A DNA stretch of 64,000 bases from an uncultured Eubacteriales bacterium (GTDB lineage: Bacteria > Bacillota > Clostridia > Oscillospirales > Oscillospiraceae): contig URCB01000006.1 in the NCBI GenBank assembly GCA_900546255.1, positions 3,738 to 67,737 on the forward strand. Direction: 5' to 3'. The stretch's first letter is position 1, and the number at the start of each line of letters is the position of its first letter. Shown here piece after piece: positions 8,667-17,755 of this stretch. The position numbers and the translations under genes are program-made. Below the pieces are notes generated by a model. The model did not search any database. It was not told the origin of the DNA and saw nothing but the letters and a program-made list of their open reading frames with translations.

Positions 8667-9182
8667 ATGACGCCAGAGACCACCTGCTGTTTCTCCGGCC
8701 ACCGCCCGCCCCGCCTGCCCTGGGGCAGCAATGAAGCCGACCCCCGCTGCCTGGCGCTGAAGGCCCGCCTGGCCAGCGCCTTGGCAGCAGCGTATGACCA
8801 CGGGTACCGTCACTTTCTCTGCGGCATGGCCCAGGGGACGGACCTTTACTTCTGCCAAGCGGTCCTCGACCTGCGTCAGGCGCACCCCGATGTGACCATC
8901 GAAGCCGCCGTTCCCTTTGCCGGCCAAGCCGACCGCTGGCCGGCGGCCGACCAAGCCCGGCGCCTGGCCCTGCTGGACCAGTGCGACCTGGAAACCGTGG
9001 TCCAGCACACCTACACCCCCGGCTGCATGGGCCGGCGAAACCGGTACATGGTGGACCGGTCCTCCCTTCTGCTGGCCGTTTACGACGGCATCCCACGAGG
9101 GGGGACCATGAACACCCTGGCCTATGCCATGCGCCAGGGCGTGCAGACCGTCATCCTCCCGGTGGAGGAGGAGGTCCGGTAA
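8667..9182 (+). CDS. SLOG family protein (YpsA/DUF1273-like)
   Basis: The 171-residue protein has the CCFSGHRP N-terminus (about 7-14) and the DHGYRHFLCGMAQGTD stretch of the SLOG superfamily, a Rossmann-like fold that binds nucleotides or nucleotide-derived ligands. YpsA relatives are linked to cell division and oxidative stress in Bacillus. The exact ligand and role are unknown. The ATG has a GGAAAGGAG site. It stands alone between divergent ribU-2 and convergent ftsZ. The link to division is not implied by operon structure, only by neighbourhood. Confidence 0.8.
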   Translation: MTPETTCCFSGHRPPRLPWGSNEADPRCLALKARLASALAAAYDHGYRHFLCGMAQGTDLYFCQAVLDLRQAHPDVTIEAAVPFAGQADRWPAADQARRLALLDQCDLETVVQHTYTPGCMGRRNRYMVDRSSLLLAVYDGIPRGGTMNTLAYAMRQGVQTVILPVEEEVR

Positions 9183-9212
9183 CCCATCGAAGAAGCCCTT
9201 TCCCTCTCAAAC

Positions 9213-9248
9213 ACCAAAAACAGCCCGCTGCCAATGGCAGCGGGCTGT
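9213..9248 (-). terminator. Terminator after ftsZ
   Basis: A 13-bp stem (9220-9232 with 9236-9248) with a 3-nt loop, followed on the minus strand by TTTTTGGTGTTTG. It ends the ftsZ transcript and faces the SLOG gene. Confidence 0.88.
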
Positions 9249-9276
9249 GCACGATCTGGGATCAAGGGCCGAGGGC

Positions 9277-10374
9277 TTACCGCTCCCGGTTGAAGATCTT
9301 GAAGATCTCCTTGTAGGGGTCATCCTCGTCGGAGCCCTTGCCGCCTTCGTCGGCGTTCCGGCCGGAGGCGCGGCCGCCCTTGGGGGCAGCGTTGTCGGTG
9401 GACTTGGCGTTCATGATCTTCTCATCAAAGCCGGTGGCGATGACAGTGACGCAGATCTCGTCCTCCAGGCTCTCGTCGAAGGTGGCACCGAAGATGATGA
9501 GGGCGTTGGGATCGGCGGCCTCCTGCACCAGGTTGGCAGCGGTCTCCACTTCCTCCAGGCCCACGTCGGTGGAGCCGGTGACGTTCACCAGCACGCCGCG
9601 GGCGCCGTTGATGGAGGTCTCCAGCAGGGGGCTGGAAACGGCCCGGCGGGCAGCTTCCTCGGCCTTGTTCTTGCCGGAGGCACGTCCCACACCCATGTGG
9701 GCCATGCCGGCGTCCTTCATAACGGCGGACACGTCGGCGAAGTCCAGGTTGATGAAGCCGGTGTTCTTGATCAGGTCAGAGATGGACTGCACGGCCTGCT
9801 GCAGCACGTCGTCGGCCACCTCGAAGGCGTTGGCCAGGGTGATCTTCTGCTCGGTGACGAACTTCAGCCGGTCGTTGGGGATGATGACCAGGGAGTCCAC
9901 CTTGGTGCGCAGGTTTTCAATGCCCATCTCGGCCTGCTGCATCCGGCGGCGGCCCTCAAAGGAGAAGGGCTTGGTGACCACGCCCACGGTGAGGATGTCC
10001 ATCTCCTTGGACAGGTCGGCCAGGATGGGGGCTGCGCCGGTGCCGGTGCCGCCGCCCATGCCGGCGGTGATGAAGACCATGTCGGTCCCCTCCAGGGCCT
10101 TGGAGATCTGGGTGCGGCTCTCCTCGGCAGACTGGCGGCCCACCTCAGGATTGGAGCCGGCGCCCTGGCCCTCGGTGAGTTTCTCTCCGATCTGGATCTT
10201 GTGGGTGGCGCTGGACACGGCCAGGGCCTGCTTGTCGGTGTTTACGGCGATGAATTCTACGCCTTTGACTCCCGATTCCACCATGCGGTTGACCACGTTG
10301 GAACCACCGCCGCCAACGCCGATCACCTTAATATTCACAACGGACTCTGTCCCGGTATCTAATCCAATCGCCAT
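9277..10374 (-). CDS. ftsZ: Cell division protein FtsZ
   Basis: Tubulin-like GTPase that builds the Z ring. The 365-residue protein has the tubulin signature [10 protein letters not shown] at 107-116 and the [11 protein letters not shown] nucleotide loop at about 21-31. A short acidic linker leads to a C-terminal peptide [14 protein letters not shown] that should bind membrane tethers. No ftsA is nearby, so SepF or another tether must serve. The ATG has a GGAGG site. It has its own promoter after ftsQ and a strong terminator. Confidence 0.98.
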   Translation of the reverse strand: MAIGLDTGTESVVNIKVIGVGGGGSNVVNRMVESGVKGVEFIAVNTDKQALAVSSATHKIQIGEKLTEGQGAGSNPEVGRQSAEESRTQISKALEGTDMVFITAGMGGGTGTGAAPILADLSKEMDILTVGVVTKPFSFEGRRRMQQAEMGIENLRTKVDSLVIIPNDRLKFVTEQKITLANAFEVADDVLQQAVQSISDLIKNTGFINLDFADVSAVMKDAGMAHMGVGRASGKNKAEEAARRAVSSPLLETSINGARGVLVNVTGSTDVGLEEVETAANLVQEAADPNALIIFGATFDESLEDEICVTVIATGFDEKIMNAKSTDNAAPKGGRASGRNADEGGKGSDEDDPYKEIFKIFNRER

Positions 10375-10445
10375 GTTCGATCCTCCTATGTGTGTGTATT
10401 TATCCTCTGAAAACGCTATGGTAGATGAATTTTCAAATTTCCTTT

Positions 10446-10474
10446 ATTGTATCGCCCTTTCCCCGGCAGGTCAA
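10446..10474 (-). promoter_or_regulatory. Sigma-A promoter for ftsZ
   Basis: TTGACC (10469-10474), 17-bp spacer, TACAAT (10446-10451) on the minus strand, in the ftsQ-ftsZ gap, leaving a leader of about 65 nt. Confidence 0.8.
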
Positions 10475-10547
10475 TAGAAAAGTCAGATTTCTTTTTCATC
10501 TTTTTGAAAAAATTCGCCGGCTTTCCCCTCGCTCCTGTCGAGCCGAT

Positions 10548-11309
10548 TTAGCTTTCTGGGGACCAAATTGCCCGGTCATTGGCCCGCATATTGATGCTTC
10601 CCCGGTCCGTTTCACCCAGGGTGGCAACGATGGATTCCAGCACCTGCATCTTCCGGTCAAAGTCCACGTTATTGAGCATCCGCGCCGTAATCCGGTTCTC
10701 ATAAACCATGACAATTTCCGTGGAGGAGGAGACGTCAATGGACGTCACCGATGCCAGAATTCCTGCCCGGTCCAGGGCCTGGGTCAGGCCCACCAGGCCA
10801 TCCAGCCGGCTCTGGTTTTCCGGGGTGGTCTGGGCCTGCTGGCCCTGCTGGGGTTCCAGCAGCTCCACCCCCGTGACTTGAATCAAGCCGGACACGTCGG
10901 TCCCGTCTGAGACCGGCTCCAGCAGCTTTCCCTTGGCGTCCAGCAGCCAAGCCGAGGCGGTCCCCTGGAGGACCATCGCCGCCTGGGTCTCGGTGATCTT
11001 CAGGTTGATGGTAGTGGGAAACTGTTTCTGTACGTCCACCTCATCCACGTAGGGCAAGGCCTCGTAGATCCGCTGGGCGATCTGCTCTCCCGGGGTGAGG
11101 ATCATGTTGGCCCCCATCTCCACATTGGCCACAGAGAGGATTTCCTCCGTGGTGTAGCGGGCGGTGTCCTCTACGGTCACCGTCTCCACCCGGAAAAACA
11201 CCGTGCAGGCGGCCACCACCGAGGCTGCGATGAGAATGACCGCCAGGATGGTGAACAGCACGCCGTTCCGCCGTCTATGGTATTTGGTTTGGGTCTCTTG
11301 TTTCGCCAT
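10548..11309 (-). CDS. divIB: Cell division protein FtsQ/DivIB
   Basis: Bitopic divisome protein of 253 residues. A short basic cytoplasmic tail (MAKQETQTKYHRRR) precedes a membrane helix at about 17-39. A POTRA domain follows (FFRVETVTVEDTARYTTEE through TTINLKITE), then the FtsQ beta domain. It would link FtsL/FtsB with the septal synthase. The gene lies between murA and ftsZ, as in many Clostridia. The start has an AAGGGG site. Confidence 0.9.
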   Translation of the reverse strand: MAKQETQTKYHRRRNGVLFTILAVILIAASVVAACTVFFRVETVTVEDTARYTTEEILSVANVEMGANMILTPGEQIAQRIYEALPYVDEVDVQKQFPTTINLKITETQAAMVLQGTASAWLLDAKGKLLEPVSDGTDVSGLIQVTGVELLEPQQGQQAQTTPENQSRLDGLVGLTQALDRAGILASVTSIDVSSSTEIVMVYENRITARMLNNVDFDRKMQVLESIVATLGETDRGSINMRANDRAIWSPES

Positions 11310-11330
11310 ATCGGTTTCCCCTTCCCGTGT

Positions 11331-12605
11331 TCAACATCCAGCCTCTTGCCGGGTTTCCCGACGAATCCGCCCGCCCAGGGCCGCAAGGGACCCTTCCAGC
11401 CCCTGGTAGCCCCGGTCGATGTGGGGCAGACCGTAGACCCGGCTCTCCCCCCGGGCGCCCAAGGCCGCCAGGGTGAGGGCTGCGCCCCCCCGCAGGTCTG
11501 TGGCCTCCACCTGCGCCCCGTGGAGGGTACGGCCGGAAAAGCACGCCGTGTCCCCCTCTGTTTGCACCGCCGCCCCCATGGCAGTCAGCCCCTCCAGGTA
11601 GCGGAACCGGCGGTCGAAAATGGTCTCGGTGATCCGGCTCTGCCCCCAGGCCCCGGCGGCCACCGCTCCCAGCAGCGGCTGGGCATCGGTGGGAAAGGCG
11701 GGGTAGGGGCCGGTGCGCAGGGCGCCAAAGCCCCGCAGCGCGCCGATCCGGCGGATTTGCAGCCGGTCTGGCGCCCGGCCAATCTCGCACCCGGCTGCGG
11801 TGAGGGCGGCCAAAACGGGGCCCAGGTGCGCCCCGTCCGTCCCCAGCAGCTCCCCCTCTCCCCCGGCGCAGGCTACGGCGCAGAGGTAGGTGGCCGACAC
11901 GATCCGGTCCGCCATCACCCGGTACTCCCCGGGGTGCAGGGGGCAGCCGCCTTGGATGGCGATCCGGCCGGTGCCCGCTCCCTCCACCCGGGCGCCCAGG
12001 CAGCGAAGGAAGTTTTGCAGGTCCACAATCTCCGGCTCCCGGGCGGGGTTGTCAAGAATGGTCAGCCCCCGGGCGCCGCAGGCGGCCAGCATGGCGTTCT
12101 CCGTGGCCCCCACACTGGGGATGGGCAGCACGATCCGGCACCCTGACAGCCCCGTTGGCGCATGGAAAAACAACTGGCCATTCCAGCTGCGCCCCTGGGC
12201 GCCCAGGGCCTGGAAGGCCTGAATGTGCAGATCAATGGGCCGGGCCCCCAGGGCACACCCCCCTGGCCAGCAGGCCGTGGCCGCCCCGTCCCGGGCCAGC
12301 AGCGGCCCCAAAAAGAGGACCGAGGCCCGCATACGCCCCATGAGGTCATCGGGAATGGTATGGCCCCGGCGGCAGGCGGTGTTCACCACCACCGTCTCCC
12401 CCTCCCGCCGCACCCGGCACCCCAAGCAGGACAGGATCTCCAGGGCGGCGGCGCAGTCGGTGAGGGATGGGCAGTTATGTATGATGCTCTCCCCGTCGGC
12501 CAACAAGGTGGCCGCCAGGATGGGCAGGGCGCTGTTTTTGGCCCCATGGACGGGAACCTGCCCCTCCAGAGGCCAGCCCCCCTCCACCGCGAAGTATTCC
12601 ATCAT
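11331..12605 (-). CDS. murA: UDP-N-acetylglucosamine 1-carboxyvinyltransferase
   Basis: Catalyses the first committed step of peptidoglycan synthesis, adding enolpyruvate to UDP-GlcNAc; it is the fosfomycin target. The 424-residue protein has the KN pair at 23-24 and the catalytic loop WPGGCALGARPIDLH, with the fosfomycin-reactive cysteine at 117 present. Two tandem ATGs follow a GGAGAGG site. The second, at 12602, has slightly better spacing. It lies between murG and ftsQ in the dcw cluster. Confidence 0.95.
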   Translation of the reverse strand: MMEYFAVEGGWPLEGQVPVHGAKNSALPILAATLLADGESIIHNCPSLTDCAAALEILSCLGCRVRREGETVVVNTACRRGHTIPDDLMGRMRASVLFLGPLLARDGAATACWPGGCALGARPIDLHIQAFQALGAQGRSWNGQLFFHAPTGLSGCRIVLPIPSVGATENAMLAACGARGLTILDNPAREPEIVDLQNFLRCLGARVEGAGTGRIAIQGGCPLHPGEYRVMADRIVSATYLCAVACAGGEGELLGTDGAHLGPVLAALTAAGCEIGRAPDRLQIRRIGALRGFGALRTGPYPAFPTDAQPLLGAVAAGAWGQSRITETIFDRRFRYLEGLTAMGAAVQTEGDTACFSGRTLHGAQVEATDLRGGAALTLAALGARGESRVYGLPHIDRGYQGLEGSLAALGGRIRRETRQEAGC

Positions 12606-12681
12606 ATCCTCTCCCCCGATCCTGGTTGGCTTTGCACCATCCTATGCCGGAGGGGAGGGAAAGGTGCCGCAATGGGCGGCC

Positions 12682-13794
12682 TTAGGGGTTTACCAGGGTC
12701 AGCAGGGTCTCATAGATCTTCTCCCCCGCCTGGGGGATTCCCATGTTCGCCATGGCCTGGGCCATGGTTTTGCGGCGGGGTTCGTCGGCCAGCAGGTCCT
12801 GGGTGGTGCGGTACAGGGTCTCCCCGCTGCACACCGGCTCCAGCAGGACCACCGCGCCCCCTGCCTGGGCCAGTACATTGGCATTCCTTTCCTGGTGGTG
12901 GTTGGTGACATTGGGGGACGGGACAATCACCGCAGGCTTGCCAATGGCGGTGAGCTCCGACAGGGTGGAGGCCCCGCCCCGGCACAGCACCAGGTCCGCC
13001 GCCACCATCACGGTGGGCATGTCATAGATGTACTCCCGCACCTGCAGCGCCGGGGGCAGGTGGTCCCCGGCCAGGGCCTGTTCCATGGCGGCAAAGTTCC
13101 GCCCCGCCCCGTGGATGTGGTGGAACGGTGCCCCATCTCGGGCCGCCTGGCGGAGGAAGTCCACCATGTATCCGTTCATCACCTCGGCTCCCAAGCTGCC
13201 CCAATAGGACAGCACCAAGGGCCGGTCATCCTTGATGCCCAGGGCATCCCGCGCCTGCTGGCGGGTGATCTGGAAAAACTCCCCCCGTACCGGGGTGCCG
13301 GTGACCACCACCCGTTCCGGATGCTGGTAGTGCTGACGGGACTCCTCATACCCCACCATCACCCGGTCTGCCACCTTGGCCAGCCGCTGGGTGGTGAGCC
13401 CAGGCACCGCGTTGGACTCATGCACCGCCGTGGGGATGCCCCGGCGGGCCGCGGCGTGAACCACGGGGTAGGAGGCATACCCCCCCGTCCCCACCACCAG
13501 ATCGGGCTGGAAGGTGTCCAGGATGCGGGCGGCCTCCCGCTTGGAGACCGAAAGGTTGCGAAGGGTTCTCAGGTTGTGTTGGATGCCCGAGGGGCGCAAA
13601 CTGCGCCAGAAGGAGCTGATGGTCACCGTCTCCAGAGGGAAGCCCTCCTTCGGCACCAGCCGCTCCTCCATGCCGCCTTTGGCCCCGACGAACAGAACCT
13701 GACAGCCCTCCACTCTCTCTTGAAACATGCGGGCCAAGGCCACGGCAGGGTTGATGTGCCCTGCTGTGCCGCCGCAGGTGAAAATAATCTTCAT
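12682..13794 (-). CDS. murG: UDP-GlcNAc:lipid I GlcNAc transferase
   Basis: Peripheral membrane glycosyltransferase that turns lipid I into lipid II. The 370-residue GT28 protein starts MKIIFTCGGTAGHINPA, with the glycine-rich GGTAGH loop at 8-13. In the C-terminal half VLCRGGASTLSELTAIGKP forms the UDP-GlcNAc pocket. A GAGAGG site precedes the ATG. It is 24 nt upstream-spaced from spoVE/ftsW and 76 nt from murA. Confidence 0.97.
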   Translation of the reverse strand: MKIIFTCGGTAGHINPAVALARMFQERVEGCQVLFVGAKGGMEERLVPKEGFPLETVTISSFWRSLRPSGIQHNLRTLRNLSVSKREAARILDTFQPDLVVGTGGYASYPVVHAAARRGIPTAVHESNAVPGLTTQRLAKVADRVMVGYEESRQHYQHPERVVVTGTPVRGEFFQITRQQARDALGIKDDRPLVLSYWGSLGAEVMNGYMVDFLRQAARDGAPFHHIHGAGRNFAAMEQALAGDHLPPALQVREYIYDMPTVMVAADLVLCRGGASTLSELTAIGKPAVIVPSPNVTNHHQERNANVLAQAGGAVVLLEPVCSGETLYRTTQDLLADEPRRKTMAQAMANMGIPQAGEKIYETLLTLVNP

Positions 13795-13817
13795 AGCGTC
13801 CTCTCTTTCTTCCCCGG

Positions 13818-15059
13818 CTAGGTCACCGGGTTTTGCCGACTGATGCCTAGGATCAGTCCCATTTCCGCCATCTGGATGATCAGGGCGGTGCCGCCGTAAC
13901 TGAAGAAGGGCATGGAGATGCCCGTTACCGGGAAGAGGTTGGTCACCACAGCCACGTTAGCAAACACCTGGAAGGCGAAGAGCGTGGTGATGCCCACCAC
14001 GATCAGGGCGCCGAACTTATCCCGGGCGTGGAGGACTAGCCAGTACCCTCGGATGATCAGCAGGGCAAACACGGCCAGGATCAGGCAGGCCCCGATGAGG
14101 CCCAACTCCTCACACACGATGGCAAAGATAAAGTCGTTCTGGGCCTCGGGCAGGTAGAGGAACTTTTGGCGCCCGTTGCCCAGGCCCAAGCCGGTCAGCC
14201 CGCCGGAGCCAATGGCCAGCAGGGACTGCACGGTCTGCATGCCGTCCCCCAGAGGATCGTCCCAGGGGTTGAGCCAGGTGGTAATCCGGCCGGAGGAGTA
14301 GCCCATGCCGAAGATGAGCACCGCCAGGGCCCCCACCACCACGGTGCCGCCGCCGATAAACCAGCCAGCGGAGATGCCGCCGGCAAAGAGGATGGCCGCG
14401 GCGATGACCACCATCTGGATGGCAGCCGACATATGGGGCTGCAGGTAAAGAATCCCGATCATCAAAATCAGGACGATTAAGTAAGGCACCAGCTCAAAGA
14501 AGCCGATCCGCTCTAATAAGTTGCCAAACCGGCCTGCTGCGGTGTTTCGCCGGAAACTCAAGGGTTTCCGCTGGTCCCGCTTGGCCAGCCGGGCGGCAAA
14601 GAAGATAATCAGTGCAATTTTCCCCACCTCAGAGGGCTGCCACTGGGTGGGAAAGTTCAGCCACCGGGTGGCGCCGCCGGAACTGTGGCCCAGCCCAGGG
14701 ACGTGCACGGCCAGCATCAGTACGCAGGCCACCACGAGGATGGGCATGGCCAGCCCCTTCAGCCCCCGGTAATTGAGCTTGGAGACCACATACATCACCC
14801 CAAAGCCCACCAGGGCAAACACCCCTTGCCGCTTGAAGTAATACAGGGGATCGCCCCCCGTATTGCCGCGGAGGTCATAGTAGGCCGAGGGGTAGGAGGC
14901 CGACAGCAGCATCACCAAGCCGATGGCCACCAGCACAATGGTCAGCATCAGGAAGGGCAGGTCCACCCCGCCTTGAATGCGGCTGACCCGGCTTTGGCCG
15001 GTCTCCGTTTGTGCTTGGGCCCGGGCCCGGGCTCTGGCTTTCAGAATGGTTCTTGGCAC
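13818..15059 (-). CDS. ftsW: SEDS peptidoglycan polymerase, FtsW/SpoVE
   Basis: SEDS-family glycosyltransferase of 413 residues with about ten membrane segments. It starts at a GTG preceded by GGGAGGG, and has a very basic N-terminal tail (LKARARARAQAQ). WQPSEVGKIALIIFFA and the C-terminal PVTGISMPFFSYGGTALI match the FtsW/RodA/SpoVE signatures. The partner transpeptidase is likely the SpoVD-like protein encoded upstream. The sequence cannot tell vegetative FtsW from sporulation SpoVE, and this may serve both. Confidence 0.92.
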   Translation of the reverse strand: MPRTILKARARARAQAQTETGQSRVSRIQGGVDLPFLMLTIVLVAIGLVMLLSASYPSAYYDLRGNTGGDPLYYFKRQGVFALVGFGVMYVVSKLNYRGLKGLAMPILVVACVLMLAVHVPGLGHSSGGATRWLNFPTQWQPSEVGKIALIIFFAARLAKRDQRKPLSFRRNTAAGRFGNLLERIGFFELVPYLIVLILMIGILYLQPHMSAAIQMVVIAAAILFAGGISAGWFIGGGTVVVGALAVLIFGMGYSSGRITTWLNPWDDPLGDGMQTVQSLLAIGSGGLTGLGLGNGRQKFLYLPEAQNDFIFAIVCEELGLIGACLILAVFALLIIRGYWLVLHARDKFGALIVVGITTLFAFQVFANVAVVTNLFPVTGISMPFFSYGGTALIIQMAEMGLILGISRQNPVT

Positions 15060-15091
15060 GAAAGGATCCCTCCCGGATCAGGCCCTCGGGC

Positions 15092-16117
15092 TCACAGGAC
15101 AGGGTAGCGCCCTATCACCCCGAAAAAGGCCAGGATGCAGAACACCAGCGAGATGCCGGCGAAGACAAATACCACCTTTGTTTCCTTCCAGCCCCCCATT
15201 TCCAGGTGGTGGTGGAGGGGAGCCATGCGGAAGATCCGCTTGCCGTGGGTGGCTTTGAAGTAGAGAACCTGGATGATGTCAGACATGGTCTCCACAATGT
15301 AGATGATGCCCACCAGGACAAGGATCAAGGGCATATCCAGGGCAAAGGCCATGCCGCACACAGCGCCCCCCAGGAACAGGGAGCCCGTGTCCCCCATGAA
15401 CACCTTGGCCGGATAGAAGTTGTAGATCAGGAAACCCACCAGTCCCCCAAACAGGGCAGCGGCAAACACCGTCATCCCGGCACTGCCCGGCTGGTCCCAG
15501 TGGACATAGGCATAGCCGAAGGAGGCCGCGAAGAAGGCACACACCGGCAAGGTCACCGAGGTGGACAGACCGTCCAGCCCGTCGGTGATGTTCACCGCGT
15601 TCACGGTGCCGGTGATCACCAGGGCCGCGAAGATCATGTACACCACCCAGGGCAGCTTCCACTCCACCCCAAAGAAGGGGACATAGAGGTTGGGGGACAA
15701 AATCCCAAACTGCCGCAGCAGCACGATAAACAGGATGGCTGCCACCAGCTGGAGGAGAAACTTCTGGCTGGCAGTAAGGCCCGTGTTCTCCTTCTTCTTG
15801 ATCTTGGCATAGTCATCCACAAACCCGATGAGGCCAAAGACCAGGGCCAGCAGCAGGACAAACACACTGGTCAAATCCCCTGCCAGAATCGCCGGGCCGT
15901 TGAGCACCAGCACCACCACAACCACCGCCGCGATGAACATCAGGCCCCCCATGGTAGGGGTTCCCTGCTTGGACATGTGCCAGGTGGGGCCGTCCTCCTT
16001 GATGGACTGCCCTGCCTTCCACCGCCGCAAGGCGGGCACCAGAAACTTTCCTAAGATGGCGCTGATGGCAAAGCCCAGCACCACCGCAGCCAGGGTTTTC
16101 AGCAGAATGGGATCCAT
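15092..16117 (-). CDS. mraY: Phospho-MurNAc-pentapeptide translocase
   Basis: Integral membrane enzyme that makes lipid I from UDP-MurNAc-pentapeptide and undecaprenyl phosphate. I start it at the ATG at 16115-16117, with GGAGGTGTAACGGA upstream, giving 341 residues. GPTWHMSKQGTPTMGG is the N-terminal signature. FVDDYAKI, NITDGLDGL and the cytoplasmic HHHLE motif carry the catalytic aspartates and magnesium ligands. About ten membrane segments are visible. It directly follows murE; the usual intervening murF is missing. Confidence 0.97.
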   Translation of the reverse strand: MDPILLKTLAAVVLGFAISAILGKFLVPALRRWKAGQSIKEDGPTWHMSKQGTPTMGGLMFIAAVVVVVLVLNGPAILAGDLTSVFVLLLALVFGLIGFVDDYAKIKKKENTGLTASQKFLLQLVAAILFIVLLRQFGILSPNLYVPFFGVEWKLPWVVYMIFAALVITGTVNAVNITDGLDGLSTSVTLPVCAFFAASFGYAYVHWDQPGSAGMTVFAAALFGGLVGFLIYNFYPAKVFMGDTGSLFLGGAVCGMAFALDMPLILVLVGIIYIVETMSDIIQVLYFKATHGKRIFRMAPLHHHLEMGGWKETKVVFVFAGISLVFCILAFFGVIGRYPVL

Positions 16118-16208
16118 TCCGTTACACCTCCGCAATGTTCTACTTCTGTTCTCTCAAACAGGCAGCATACCGCCCCCTGGAACGGGGGACGGCGCCGCCA
16201 AACGCATA

Positions 16209-17657
16209 TTATAACGTACTTTCTCGGAAAAAGGAAGCAATTTCTTCCCGTTCGTCCAGGGGCAGGCGAGCCTCCCCCACTTCCTGATAGGTCTCATGCC
16301 CTTTCCCGGCCAACAGGATTACATCCCCGGCCCGGCCCATGGCCAGGGCCTGGCGGATGGCCGCCCGGCGGTCTGCCACCCGCACCCAGGCAGAGAATCC
16401 CGGGGGGAACCCCGCAGCCACCTGGTCTAGGATGGCCTCCGGGTCCTCAGTACGGGGGTTGTCGGAGGTGAGGATCACCACGTCAGCCAGGCTGGCGGCC
16501 ACCTCCCCCATCACGGGGCGTTTGGTGGAATCCCGGTCCCCGCCGCAGCCAAAGAGGCAGAGCAGGCGGCACCGGGCACCGCTCCGGGCGGCGGTGAGGG
16601 CCTGTTCCAAGGCATCCGGCGTATGGGCATAGTCGATGAGCACCGTGTAGGGGGCAGGCACCGGAACCACCTCCATCCGTCCCTTCACGCCGGCAGCCCC
16701 GGCCAAGGCGTGGGCAATCCCCTCCAGGGGAAGCCCCAGGTCCAAGCAGCAGGCAATGACCCCCAACCCGTTGGACACGGAAAACCGCCCGGGAATGGGA
16801 AGGGTCACCGGGCAGCTCCCCTGAGGGGCCGTCACCTGAAAGGTCACGTGGTCTGCGTACAGCCGCAAGTCCTTCGCCTGCACCTGAGCCGGGGTGGGAT
16901 GGATGCCGAAGGTAACCACCGGGCAGGGTACCCCCTGGGCAAACTGCCGTCCCGTGGGGTCGTCCTGGTTAAGCACCCCACGCCGGCACTGGGCAAACAG
17001 CTTGGCCTTGGCCTGGCGGTAGGCCCCCATGGTGCCGTGAAAGTCCAAATGGTCCCGGGTGAGGTTGGTGAAGATCCCCTCCTGAAAGGTGAGTCCCGCC
17101 GTCCGCTCCAAGGCCAGTGCGTGGGAAGAGACTTCCATCACCACATGGGTACAGCCTGCCGCCTCCATCTCTGCCAGCAGGCTGTGGAGTGTGTAGGCAT
17201 CCGGCGTGGTGCGTTGGGTTGGAAGGGACTGGGAGCCAATGAGATTTTGGTTGGTGCCGACGAGGCCCACCTTGGCCCCCAGCACCCCCTCCAACACGGT
17301 TTTTAAAAGGTAAGTCGTGGTGGTTTTTCCATTGGTGCCGGTGACCCCCACCAGGGTCATCCGGTCCCCGGGGCGGCCGAACCAGTTGGCCGCCATCTGC
17401 CCAAAGGCGGCCCGGGGGTTGGGGGAAACCAGCCAAGGCCCAGGTTCCGCTGGGGGGTGGTCGCAGAGAACCGCCACCGCCCCTTTGGCCAGCGCTGCGG
17501 GGATCCACTGGTTCCCATCGGTTTTCTCCCCCCGAAAGGCGGCAAACAGGCCACCGGGGGAGAGGGTTCTTGTATCACAGGTGAGGGAAGTGATTTCTAC
17601 GTCCTGACCGATGTGGTCCTCCAGGGTCAGGCCCTGGGTCAGTCGGGAGAGCTGCAA
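16209..17657 (-). CDS. murE: UDP-MurNAc-tripeptide ligase MurE (meso-DAP type)
   Basis: ATP-dependent ligase that adds the third amino acid to UDP-MurNAc-dipeptide. The 482-residue protein starts at a TTG preceded by GGAGGTGGACC. VTGTNGKTTTTYLL (about 105-118) is the ATP loop. TSDNPRTEDP near 405 carries the DNPR motif that marks meso-diaminopimelate selection, pointing to a DAP-type wall. It lies between spoVD and mraY. Confidence 0.95.
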   Translation of the reverse strand: MQLSRLTQGLTLEDHIGQDVEITSLTCDTRTLSPGGLFAAFRGEKTDGNQWIPAALAKGAVAVLCDHPPAEPGPWLVSPNPRAAFGQMAANWFGRPGDRMTLVGVTGTNGKTTTTYLLKTVLEGVLGAKVGLVGTNQNLIGSQSLPTQRTTPDAYTLHSLLAEMEAAGCTHVVMEVSSHALALERTAGLTFQEGIFTNLTRDHLDFHGTMGAYRQAKAKLFAQCRRGVLNQDDPTGRQFAQGVPCPVVTFGIHPTPAQVQAKDLRLYADHVTFQVTAPQGSCPVTLPIPGRFSVSNGLGVIACCLDLGLPLEGIAHALAGAAGVKGRMEVVPVPAPYTVLIDYAHTPDALEQALTAARSGARCRLLCLFGCGGDRDSTKRPVMGEVAASLADVVILTSDNPRTEDPEAILDQVAAGFPPGFSAWVRVADRRAAIRQALAMGRAGDVILLAGKGHETYQEVGEARLPLDEREEIASFFRESTL

Positions 17658-17755
17658 AGGTCCACCTCCATGGGGTCCGTGGTCGCCTGGGCCCTTGGGA
17701 GAAAGGGCCAGGCGGCCGGGTGGATGGCGTCCTTTTCACTTCCTGGGGGCGGGAC